The notes under the pieces were generated by a model, which had not been told where the DNA came from, did no database searches, and was given only the letters and a program-made list of their open reading frames with translations. This document shows positions 1-5,165 of a stretch of 8,921 nt of DNA, in pieces (positions within the stretch are counted from its first letter, which is position 1; every line of letters starts with the position of its first letter). The translations under genes and the position numbers were made by a program. Source of the stretch: JBEVEP01 sp040512755 (GTDB lineage Bacteria; Pseudomonadota; Alphaproteobacteria; Rhizobiales; Rhizobiaceae); assembly GCA_040512755.1 (NCBI GenBank), contig JBEVEP010000110.1, forward strand, positions 1-8,921. The letters are read 5' to 3'.

Positions 1-294
1 CAGGGCGTCTATTCGGGATACCAGGGCTGGGTGAACCGTGCCGGACGGTTCCGCTCGCTGGGCGACGGCCAGGTTGATTTTGGCGGCATTTTCTCGAAGC
101 TCGCGCAATACGGCTACGACAGCTGGGCGGTACTCGAATGGGAATGCTGCCTGAAACATCCTGAGGACGGTGCCGCCGAGGGCGCGCCCTTTATCCAGCA
201 TCACATCATCCGCGTGACCGAGAAGGCGTTTGACGATTTCGCGGGAGGGGCGACCGACAGGAAGCTGCTTAAGGCGATGATGGGTATCGGCTGA
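1..294 (+). CDS. Sugar phosphate isomerase/epimerase, TIM-barrel family (C-terminal part only)
   Basis: The reading frame is open from the first base and ends at TGA 292-294, giving 97 residues of the C-terminus of a gene that begins before the window. The sequence looks like the last strands and helices of a xylose-isomerase-like TIM barrel (AP endonuclease 2 fold). It contains a Gly-rich turn, a stretch GYDSWAVLEWECC at about residues 38-50 whose EWE acid is the usual metal-ligand position in this family, and a closing helix with PFIQHHIIRVTEKAF. Members isomerise or epimerise keto-sugars or inositol derivatives in the cytoplasm. The gene lies just upstream of a Gfo/Idh/MocA oxidoreductase on the same strand, the standard partner, so the pair probably handles one sugar or polyol. 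The substrate cannot be read from this fragment, and the N-terminal metal ligands are not visible. Confidence 0.85.
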   Translation, partial: QGVYSGYQGWVNRAGRFRSLGDGQVDFGGIFSKLAQYGYDSWAVLEWECCLKHPEDGAAEGAPFIQHHIIRVTEKAFDDFAGGATDRKLLKAMMGIG

Positions 295-299
295 AGCGC

Positions 300-328
300 A
301 GCGGCTAGCTGTGGCCTCGCTGGCCGCT
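300..328 (+). other. Intergenic stem-loop between the isomerase and oxidoreductase genes
   Basis: Bases 300-309 pair with 319-328 in a 10-bp stem (AGCGGCTAGC against GCTGGCCGCT, with one T-G wobble at 306/322) closing a 9-nt loop. It starts 6 nt after the isomerase stop. No T-run follows (the next bases are CCTTCCCC), so it is not a canonical intrinsic terminator. It could be a partial terminator, an mRNA-stabilising element or a processing site that sets the ratio of the two gene products. The pairing is seen directly and the role is inferred. Confidence 0.45.
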
Positions 329-402
329 CCTTCCCCTGAAAGGATGTGGGGTCGGCAGCAGCCGGGCGGCCGATGTCATGAGTTCAGAGAGGGAGGGATG
401 CA

Positions 403-1593
403 ATGGCGATCGAAGGCGGCAAGAGCCAAGGGGCAGAAAAGCCGATCCGTTACGGCATGGTTGGGGGCGGTCAGGGGGCATTCATCGGCGGCGTGCACCG
501 CATTGCGGCGAGGCTGGACGGCGGCTTCGAACTCGTGGCGGGCGCGCTGTCCTCCGATCCAGTCCGCGCCAAGGCGTCGGCAGCCGAACTTGGGCTCGAT
601 CCGGAGCGAAGCTATGGGTCCTTCCAGGAAATGGCAAAGGCCGAGGCGAAGCGTCCCGACGGCATAGAAGCGGTCGCCATCGTCACACCCAATCACATGC
701 ACTACCCGGCGGCGAAAGCCTTTTTGGAGGCAGGCATTCATGTCATCTGCGACAAGCCGCTGACATCCACATTGGGCGACGCGAAAAAGCTGGCTGCGCT
801 GGTCGAAAAAGCCGGCAAGCTGTTCATCCTGACCCATAACTATACCGGATATCCGATGGTCCGGCAGGCGCGCGAGATGGTTCAGAAAGGCCAGCTCGGC
901 GACATCCGCGTGGTTCAGGCCGAGTATCCTCAGGATTGGCTGGCGGAGCCGATAGAGGCCACGGGCCAGAAACAGGCGGCATGGCGAACCGATCCCAAGC
1001 AGTCAGGTGCGGGCGGGTCGACCGGCGATATCGGCACGCATGCCTATAATCTTGCGCGCTTCGTCACCGGGCTGGAGCTCGACAGCCTGTCGGCCGATCT
1101 CGACGCCTTCGTGCCCGGCAGAAAGCTGGACGACAATGCGCATGTGTTGTTGCGCTTCAAGCCTCAAGGCAAAGCGCCCCCTGCAAAGGGCATGCTGTGG
1201 GCGAGCCAGGTTGCGACAGGGCATGAGAACGGCCTGAAGCTGCGTGTCTACGGCACGAAGGGCGGCATTGAATGGGTGCAGGCCGATCCGAACTATCTCT
1301 GGTTCACCCCCTTGGGGGAACCGCGACGCCTTATCACCCGAGGTGGCGCAGGCGCAGGTGCTGCCGCTGCTCGCGTCACGCGCGTGCCGCCTGGCCATCC
1401 GGAAGGGTATCTGGAAGGTTTCGCCAATATTTACACGGAAGCCGCTCAAGCCATCCGCGCTGCTCGCAAGAAAAACGCCAAACCTCCGAAGGACGTCGTC
1501 TATCCGACGGTCGCCGATGGCGTCGAGGGCGTTGCTTTCGTGGAGGCTTGCGTGCGCTCCTCCCAGAAGAATGCGGCTTGGGTGAAGCTTTGA
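403..1593 (+). CDS. Gfo/Idh/MocA family NAD(P)-dependent oxidoreductase
   Basis: This is a complete 396-residue protein of ordinary length for the family. Residues about 15-145 form a Rossmann fold: the dinucleotide-binding loop is GGGQGAFIG (21-29), followed by VAIVTPNHMH (91-100) and the catalytic lysine motif CDKPLT (K118 in DKP, replacing the more common EKP). The C-terminal alpha/beta domain carries GGSTGDIGTH (204-213), which supplies the conserved Asp209 and His213 of the active site. Such enzymes oxidise or reduce a hydroxyl of a sugar, inositol or related compound with NAD(P) in the cytoplasm. The ATG at 403 has a strong AGGGAGGG ribosome site a few bases upstream. The gene follows a sugar isomerase/epimerase on the same strand, consistent with one catabolic operon. 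Its stop lies 3 nt from the stop of the convergent gene. The specific substrate cannot be assigned. Confidence 0.93.
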   Translation: MAIEGGKSQGAEKPIRYGMVGGGQGAFIGGVHRIAARLDGGFELVAGALSSDPVRAKASAAELGLDPERSYGSFQEMAKAEAKRPDGIEAVAIVTPNHMHYPAAKAFLEAGIHVICDKPLTSTLGDAKKLAALVEKAGKLFILTHNYTGYPMVRQAREMVQKGQLGDIRVVQAEYPQDWLAEPIEATGQKQAAWRTDPKQSGAGGSTGDIGTHAYNLARFVTGLELDSLSADLDAFVPGRKLDDNAHVLLRFKPQGKAPPAKGMLWASQVATGHENGLKLRVYGTKGGIEWVQADPNYLWFTPLGEPRRLITRGGAGAGAAAARVTRVPPGHPEGYLEGFANIYTEAAQAIRAARKKNAKPPKDVVYPTVADGVEGVAFVEACVRSSQKNAAWVKL

Positions 1594-1596
1594 GGA

Positions 1597-1974
1597 CTAC
1601 TTTCCCTTTCCGGTTTTCTTATCCGGAGTGAGGGCCTGCGCAGCCATCGACACCGCACCAAGAGCGCCGGTAGCCGTGGCCTTGATACCCTTTACGACTT
1701 TCGCGGTGATCGACGATGATTTGGCCGATGCTTTTGCGCGGGTTTTTGGCGACGTCGATGAAGACGACTTGGCAGGGCTGGACTTGGCCTTGGTTGCAGT
1801 GGACCGCTTTGTAGCGGGACTTGCCGCAGGCTTCGCTTGAACTTTCGATGACGAAGTCTTGCTCTTCGCTGCCGGCTTCGCCTTTGCGGCGTCCTTGGAG
1901 CGCGCTGCTACGGCAGCGCCGGCTCCCGGCCCTGTTCTGGAATTCTTCTTGGACGAAGTTGCTGTCTTTGCCAT
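1597..1974 (-). CDS. Histone H1-like Lys/Ala/Ser-rich basic protein
   Basis: This 125-residue protein is built almost entirely from Lys, Ala, Ser, Thr and Pro. It has no Glu, His, Cys or aromatic residues and only two Asp (28 and 118). Short AK, PA and SS runs with scattered K and R fill residues 1-92, as in the disordered tail of eukaryotic H1 and bacterial H1-like proteins, which bind DNA non-specifically. The end differs: about residues 93-115 (VVKGIKATATGALGAVSMAA and onward) look like a short amphipathic or mildly hydrophobic helix before a basic tail. The ATG at 1974 is preferred over an in-frame TTG at 1995 because AGAGGAAG sits 5 nt upstream of it, inside the longer frame. The gene is convergent with the oxidoreductase with only a 3-nt gap, so any terminator must lie inside coding sequence; a weak 5-bp dyad at 1609-1627 is the only one seen. 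The DNA-binding role is inferred from composition. Confidence 0.8.
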   Translation of the reverse strand: MAKTATSSKKNSRTGPGAGAAVAARSKDAAKAKPAAKSKTSSSKVQAKPAASPATKRSTATKAKSSPAKSSSSTSPKTRAKASAKSSSITAKVVKGIKATATGALGAVSMAAQALTPDKKTGKGK

Positions 1975-1979
1975 GACGA

Positions 1980-1987
1980 CTTCCTCT
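1980..1987 (-). promoter_or_regulatory. Ribosome binding site fixing the start of the H1-like gene
   Basis: Read on the minus strand the site is AGAGGAAG, 5 nt before the ATG at 1974. It lies within the extension that would begin at TTG 1995, so it favours the shorter protein. Confidence 0.7.
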
Positions 1988-2015
1988 TTCCGCAACCCAA
2001 TAGTCGCGCAGTTGT

Positions 2016-2038
2016 AACGAATCGACGGCCATTTCGTT
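2016..2038 (-). other. Inverted repeat in the short gap upstream of the H1-like gene
   Basis: AACGAA (2016-2021) and TTCGTT (2033-2038) form a perfect 6-bp dyad around an 11-nt spacer. It lies between the stop of the 83-residue gene and the start of the H1-like gene, both on the minus strand. No T-run follows. It may be a weak terminator for the upstream gene or an operator for the downstream one; only the symmetry is certain. Confidence 0.3.
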
Positions 2039-2046
2039 CCGGGGGG

Positions 2047-2298
2047 TTACCTCCGCGGCCTTTCGGAGCCTCCCAAATCGGGCTTGGGGAAAAGAGCACG
2101 GTCGAGCAAGGCGCGGCCAAATTCGTAAAGGATTTCCGCTGCGGCGTTATCGCCGCTCTCCTTCAGCCGGTTATACGCCTTGGCAGCCGCGAAGTTCATG
2201 GCCTGCGTGGCGCCCGGGCTAATCTCGTGGACACCCTGCGCAATGCAGATCGCGATTTCCATCAACGCCAGTGTAGCCTGTTTGCTGTCGGACGCCAT
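2047..2298 (-). CDS. Hypothetical small helical protein (83 aa)
   Basis: I do not recognise a named family. The product is a compact, mostly helical protein: helix one spans about residues 5-25 (ATLALMEIAICIAQGVHEI), followed by an SPG turn. A second helical region spans about 30-70 and includes AAAKAYNRLKESGD and AAEILYEFGRALLDRAL. A polar Pro/Arg-rich tail closes it. There is no signal peptide or membrane span, so it is probably cytoplasmic. The ATG at 2298 is chosen; a GTG at 2301 directly before it would add one residue. The upstream AGTAAG is only a weak ribosome site. The gene lies 72 bp upstream of the H1-like gene on the same strand, so co-transcription is possible. The even codon use and sensible helix pattern argue that it is real. 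Confidence 0.65.
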   Translation of the reverse strand: MASDSKQATLALMEIAICIAQGVHEISPGATQAMNFAAAKAYNRLKESGDNAAAEILYEFGRALLDRALFPKPDLGGSERPRR

Positions 2299-2712
2299 CA
2301 CTTACTGAGATGTGGGCCGAAGCAGGCAGGGTTGGTCGAGATACGGCACGCTGAATCGAAGCCGCGCGACTCGGCCGAATAGCGGACGACGCCTGCGAAG
2401 GCTCCCGCGAACGCCATCGACAGAAGACAGATGATTCCGAATCTGTGGATCACCGCGCATACTCCAACTTTGCGCATGCATCACCGCTGCGCCGGGCTTC
2501 CCGCCTCTGCGTGATAATTCATCAACGTTACTTGGAGCTTAACAGGCAAGCGAGCTTCATCTTTGGGTTGCATCGTCTCGCCTCCCGGAGGGAGAGCCGG
2601 CGGGCGCTCGAACAGTCGCGCGACAAAGCGTTGTCGGTCCTTCCTCAGGCGTTGGCATGGCCTTATTCGAAAAGCCTGCTAACTTTTCAAATCTGATTGA
2701 AAGGCGCGCAGC
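2299..2712. other. Gene-poor spacer of about 410 bp with two dyads
   Basis: No convincing gene is seen here. It separates two divergent small genes and should hold promoters for both, but I could not identify clear -35/-10 pairs. Two dyads are visible: ACAGAT/ATCTGT (2427-2432 and 2441-2446, 8-nt loop), and a near-palindrome at 2576-2595 with arms TCTC-CCTCC and GGAGG-GAGA around one central C, with G2580 bulged. The region could encode a small RNA, but nothing proves it. No tRNA was found. Confidence 0.5.
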
Positions 2713-2955
2713 ATGTCGGACAGAAAACCAATCGAGACGGCTCCGAAAGACGGCAGAAAAGTTCAGGTGTTCTGGACAGATGCGGATGGTCAGGAGAACG
2801 AATCGGTCGCCCGGTACCTTTCGCTGGAGCGATTGAAGGCTGCCGGCGGTGAATGGGATGACAATGATGCCGGCTGGTGGACCTACATCGACAGCGATAC
2901 GCAAAAGCGTATTGCTCCGCACTCATGGACGTCGGGCGGGGATGAGGAGGAATAA
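2713..2955 (+). CDS. Small ETAPKDG-motif protein (DUF551-like, function unknown)
   Basis: This 80-residue cytoplasmic protein begins with PIETAPKDG (residues 6-14). That motif is familiar from short proteins of rhizobia and phages, which continue with a strand (KVQVFW, 16-21), an ARY segment (33-35), a GWW core (54-56) and a final P-x-HW-like signature, here PHSW (69-72). All elements appear in the expected order, so the protein is complete and probably a small beta-rich domain. No activity is established for the family. The tail is acidic (GGDEEE). The ATG at 2713 has GAAAGG about 9 nt upstream. It stands alone on the plus strand with 142 bp before the next start codon considered. Because this motif also occurs in phage genomes, a phage-derived origin is possible, but no other phage gene is nearby. 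Confidence 0.78.
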   Translation: MSDRKPIETAPKDGRKVQVFWTDADGQENESVARYLSLERLKAAGGEWDDNDAGWWTYIDSDTQKRIAPHSWTSGGDEEE

Positions 2956-3048
2956 ATTGGCGCTACGGATACGCTCGGAAGGATCGATTTCATTTTGGTG
3001 TCAGTAACGGATTAATTACCGCGTATGGGGAATACTCGCGTAGGAAGC

Positions 3049-3081
3049 TCGGCGGTTCGCACCGATTTGCAAAGCCGCCGA
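3049..3081 (+). other. Inverted repeat upstream of the lipoprotein gene
   Basis: TCGGCGG (3049-3055) and CCGCCGA (3075-3081) are perfect 7-bp arms separated by 19 nt. The dyad lies between the ETAPKDG gene and the lipoprotein gene, about 35 nt before the lipoprotein ATG. It could be a 5' leader hairpin, an operator or a weak terminator for the preceding gene. No T-run follows. Confidence 0.35.
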
Positions 3082-3115
3082 AATTTCCCCCAATTTCGTG
3101 CATAAGCGCCTACTA

Positions 3116-3514
3116 ATGATGAACGCGAGTAATCCAAGCCTTGGCCTCCCCACCGGAAGCGTGACGGGATCGCGTCGATTCCTCATGGCTGCGGCGTGCC
3201 TTTGTCTAGTGGCAGGTTGCACGCGCACATCGGACGGTTCCGTCGTGCTGGCGAAACCTTTGACCTTGCCCGGCTTTGCAGCCGCACCGCACCCCACGTA
3301 TGCCGCTCCGGTCCCGCAAGAGATCCCACCGGCTCCTGTCGAGCGAAAGTCGCGGCCGGCCGTGGCTTCGGCCTCCGTCAGCGACTCCGGCACGGCCGTG
3401 CAGGGCTGGAAACCGAAGGTGAAGCCGCCTTTCGTACGCTCGGATCCCTCCCACCCTCTCTCATGTCGCAATGAGAAATCGGCCACGGGCCGTATCCGCA
3501 TGGTCTGCCAATAG
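3116..3514 (+). CDS. Small putative lipoprotein, rhizobial type
   Basis: The protein has a lipoprotein signal: a basic SRR segment, a hydrophobic core (FLMAAACLCL) and the lipobox LVAGC, cut before Cys35 when counted from ATG 3116. After cleavage about 98 residues remain: a Pro/Ala-rich linker (about residues 45-85) and a basic C-terminal segment with two Cys (SCRNEKSATGRIRMVCQ). The mature part has no recognised domain. It probably sits in the inner or outer membrane facing the periplasm. The start is uncertain: GTG 3098, ATG 3116, ATG 3119, GTG 3161 and ATG 3185 are all in frame, and none has a strong ribosome site. GTG 3161 would give the most compact signal peptide. The Cys-rich secreted protein follows 157 bp downstream on the same strand. 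Confidence 0.72.
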   Translation: MMNASNPSLGLPTGSVTGSRRFLMAAACLCLVAGCTRTSDGSVVLAKPLTLPGFAAAPHPTYAAPVPQEIPPAPVERKSRPAVASASVSDSGTAVQGWKPKVKPPFVRSDPSHPLSCRNEKSATGRIRMVCQ

Positions 3515-3671
3515 CAACGGTACAGATATCGGGCAGGGAGGTATGAAGGGGCGAGCCGGTTGTTCTGATCCTTCTGAGCGGCTCTCATACAACTGTGATC
3601 GACTTAACTGACAGTAGACGCTGCCGCGTGGGAGATTCGTTTCAATCGAACCCAATCGGTGGAGAACAGTC

Positions 3672-3998
3672 ATGCGACCGGCGGGCGCCAATCTCAAGAG
3701 GAGCCGCTTTTGGCTTTGCGGTTGCATCCTTGTTTCATGTCAGGCGATCACTTCCGTCGCACAGTCTCACGAATTCTACGACAAGTTCTGTTGCCATGAT
3801 CGAGATTGCCGGCCGATTCCGGCCACGTCTATCAGCGAAGCTTCCGAAGGCTACCTCGTGCGTGAGACGGGAGAACTAATTCCCTATCAGGACAGGCGGG
3901 TCCATCCGTCTCCCGACAGCAATTTCCATCGATGCTCGATCCGGGGAGAACCGAAGGCGCAGACACTTTGCATCTATGCGCCGCCGCGCAGCTTCTAG
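3672..3998 (+). CDS. Secreted Cys-rich periplasmic protein of unknown function
   Basis: This 108-residue protein has an N-terminal signal peptide (basic residues 9-13, hydrophobic core about 13-30, likely cleavage near Ala30-Gln-Ser). The mature part begins with HEFYDKFCCHDRDCRPIP (33-50), a compact Cys cluster (C40, C41, C46). Two further Cys at 88 and 100 suit disulphide bonds in the periplasm. I associate this HE-YD-CC-DC pattern with a family of small secreted proteins common in rhizobia, with no known function. The His, Asp and Cys density would also suit metal binding, which is inference. The ATG at 3672 is preceded by a good GGAGAA ribosome site. The gene may be co-expressed with the lipoprotein upstream. 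It ends directly before a rhizobial-type intergenic repeat. Confidence 0.8.
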   Translation: MRPAGANLKRSRFWLCGCILVSCQAITSVAQSHEFYDKFCCHDRDCRPIPATSISEASEGYLVRETGELIPYQDRRVHPSPDSNFHRCSIRGEPKAQTLCIYAPPRSF

Positions 3999-4070
3999 AG
4001 AAAAAGTGAAACCGGTTTCCGTTTGAATTGCGTTAAGACAGAGAGTTAGCGTGAGTGAGCGTTTCAATTA
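3999..4070 (+). repeat. Rhizobial-type dispersed intergenic repeat with GAAACCGGTTTC palindrome
   Basis: The segment starts immediately after the stop of the secreted protein. It holds a perfect 12-bp palindrome GAAACCGGTTTC (4008-4019), then a GTTTGAATTGCGTTAAGACA stretch, AGAGAGTTAG and a GAGCGTTTCAATT end. I recall closely similar arrangements (AAAGTG, a GAAACCGGTTT palindrome, AAAACAAAGA, TTAGAGC) scattered between genes in many rhizobial genomes. Only one copy lies in this window, so repetitiveness rests on recollection and not on the window itself. The palindrome may act as a mild terminator or mRNA 3' structure. The exact borders are uncertain. Confidence 0.55.
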
Positions 4071-4390
4071 AACACAGACCGCGCCTTTAGACTCGCGTTG
4101 CAGCGAGGCCAAGCCGCGCGGCTAGCAGCAGGCCGGCATAAGACGCGCGGGCGCATCGACCATCAGGTTGGATCCGGCCAAAATTCCTTGTCACGCTTCG
4201 CTTCATCCTACGGTTACGTTCTCATCATTTGACAGATTTGTCTGACAACTTCCCGTTAGTGGCGTCCCCTGCATTTGCCCTTAATCTGCCAACGGGGGAA
4301 ACATCAAAGGGGTGGAGGATGTACTGTCTCGTGAGCAATGCGCGGCAGGAGCAAAGGGGTTCGAAACTGCTCAAGGAGGTCGAACGGACG
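4071..4390. other. Spacer with unassigned content, partly open in the downstream gene's frame
   Basis: From 4071 to about 4228 no gene is visible; a 10-bp GC palindrome GCCGCGCGGC lies at 4113-4122. From TTG 4229 onward the frame of the next gene is open, so 4229-4390 is either its leader or an N-terminal extension of up to 54 codons. Codon use between 4319 and 4390 resembles coding DNA more than the earlier part does. No convincing -35/-10 pair was identified. Confidence 0.4.
4373..4380 (+). promoter_or_regulatory. Full Shine-Dalgarno AAGGAGGT
   Basis: AAGGAGGT, complementary to the 3' end of 16S rRNA over its full length, lies 10 nt before the ATG at 4391. It is the strongest ribosome site in the window and favours 4391 as the start over the upstream ATG 4319 or TTG 4229. 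Confidence 0.65.
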
Positions 4391-4702
4391 ATGGAGCGCC
4401 TGCTCTATTATTCCGAAATTGATGCAGGTGATTTCATAGTAGCGTATGCTCTCAGTCTACAGCGGGTGGAGGAACGGCACGGCAACGTGCCTTCTATGCC
4501 GGGTGCGCTTCGCCGGAAGGTCGCGCATGACCTCGCGATGGCAGCACTCGGCGACATTCACCATAGTAGCGCAACGGTCACCGGAATGAGTATGGCTGCA
4601 GCGAAACTGGAAGCGATGTCCTTGACCTGCGAAGACGCCTTGATGGCCCTGGGCTACCTACTCACATTGGAGGAGACGATGGCGGACTACGCCGACGCCT
4701 GA
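4391..4702 (+). CDS. Hypothetical small helical protein (103 aa, start ambiguous)
   Basis: No family is recognised. From ATG 4391 the product is a 103-residue, Ala/Leu/Met-rich and probably all-helical cytoplasmic protein with no signal peptide or membrane span. Helices are suggested at about residues 13-30 (DFIVAYALSLQRVEERHG), 38-52, 64-76 (TGMSMAAAKLEAM) and 80-100 (EDALMALGYLLTLEETMADY). The start is open to debate. ATG 4391 has a perfect AAGGAGGT at 10-nt spacing. ATG 4319 (127 aa) has GGAGG touching the start codon, which is too close. TTG 4229 (157 aa) has no ribosome site. Codon use just upstream of 4391 is not clearly non-coding, so a longer form remains possible. The gene is convergent with the next one, with a 69-bp gap. 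Confidence 0.6.
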   Translation: MERLLYYSEIDAGDFIVAYALSLQRVEERHGNVPSMPGALRRKVAHDLAMAALGDIHHSSATVTGMSMAAAKLEAMSLTCEDALMALGYLLTLEETMADYADA

Positions 4703-4771
4703 GGCTCGGCAGTGCCGGGGCTTCTCGAACGCGCCATTCGCCGAAACCGCGGCAAAAACCCGATGAGCGGA

Positions 4772-5014
4772 TCAGGCCATCCTGAGTATGTCGGCGCCGG
4801 CTTGTTCATCGAACACGACCGAACAACCCAACCTCAGGGCCGCTTTCGACACCGCGTTCGCCAAGTCCTCATCGGACGTCACGAAATCGCCTGACATCAC
4901 CCGCAACTCCTCCACAGCTTGCGCGGTAGAGACGAGGAGGCCAACCGACTCCGTGCGGACACACTTTTCCACTGCGGAGATGAGGTCACTCATTTCAAAA
5001 CCGAACTGTGTCAT
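4772..5014 (-). CDS. Hypothetical small protein (80 aa)
   Basis: No family is recognised. The 80-residue product has a helical first half (EMSDLISAVEKCVRTES and LLVSTAQAVEELRVM). The second half reads like a helix followed by a strand (EDLANAVSKAALRLG then CSVVFDE). It has two Cys, no signal peptide and no membrane span, so it is probably cytoplasmic. ATG 5014 is chosen because AGAGGA lies 8 nt upstream (5023-5028). The frame stays open further upstream to 5254, but that part overlaps the end of the oxygenase gene and is rich in Arg and Ser with no ribosome site. ATG 5086 is an alternative with a poor site. The gene follows the oxygenase on the same strand after 151 bp, so it could be its distal operon partner. 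Confidence 0.62.
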   Translation of the reverse strand: MTQFGFEMSDLISAVEKCVRTESVGLLVSTAQAVEELRVMSGDFVTSDEDLANAVSKAALRLGCSVVFDEQAGADILRMA

Positions 5015-5022
5015 GGTCACGA

Positions 5023-5028
5023 TCCTCT
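5023..5028 (-). promoter_or_regulatory. Ribosome binding site of the 80-aa hypothetical gene
   Basis: The minus strand reads AGAGGA, 8 nt before ATG 5014. It selects this start from several in-frame candidates further upstream. Confidence 0.55.
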
Positions 5029-5106
5029 GATCGAGCCTGCGATACCGGTAAACTCGGTGATGTCCGGGGAGGTTCCATTTCCCCATCTTGGTCAGCTCTG
5101 AAGGTG

Positions 5107-5122
5107 GCTGGGAGACCCCAGC
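5107..5122 (-). other. Hairpin downstream of the oxygenase gene
   Basis: GCTGGG and CCCAGC form a perfect 6-bp stem with a 4-nt loop, 44 nt after the oxygenase stop and 93 nt before the start of the next minus-strand gene. It has no T-run on either strand, so it may be a weak transcription stop or a transcript 3'-end stabiliser. Confidence 0.35.
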
Positions 5123-5165
5123 AGCGATCAATCTGGCACTCGATCCTGGGAGCCTATCCGCCTTT

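Noticed and set aside
376..837. Minus-strand frame of 153 codons under the oxidoreductase
   Set aside because: Antisense shadow of the clearly coding Gfo/Idh/MocA gene.
2423..2450. Possible anticodon arm of a tRNA-Arg (CCG) in the spacer
   Set aside because: The loop is 8 nt and no acceptor stem, D arm or TTCGAAT-type T arm can be found around it.
2302..2484. Minus-strand 60-codon frame ending just before the 83-aa gene
   Set aside because: The position is tempting for an operon, but the product is Arg/Ser-rich without helix or strand pattern and the ATG pair has no ribosome site.
2445..2696. Plus-strand 83-codon frame beginning with GTG
   Set aside because: No ribosome site; the peptide composition (Arg, Ser, Leu mix) looks like translated non-coding DNA.
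3543..3611. Short plus-strand frame (22 codons) with GGGAGGT before its ATG
   Set aside because: The Shine-Dalgarno touches the start codon, which is too close, and the peptide has no recognisable character.
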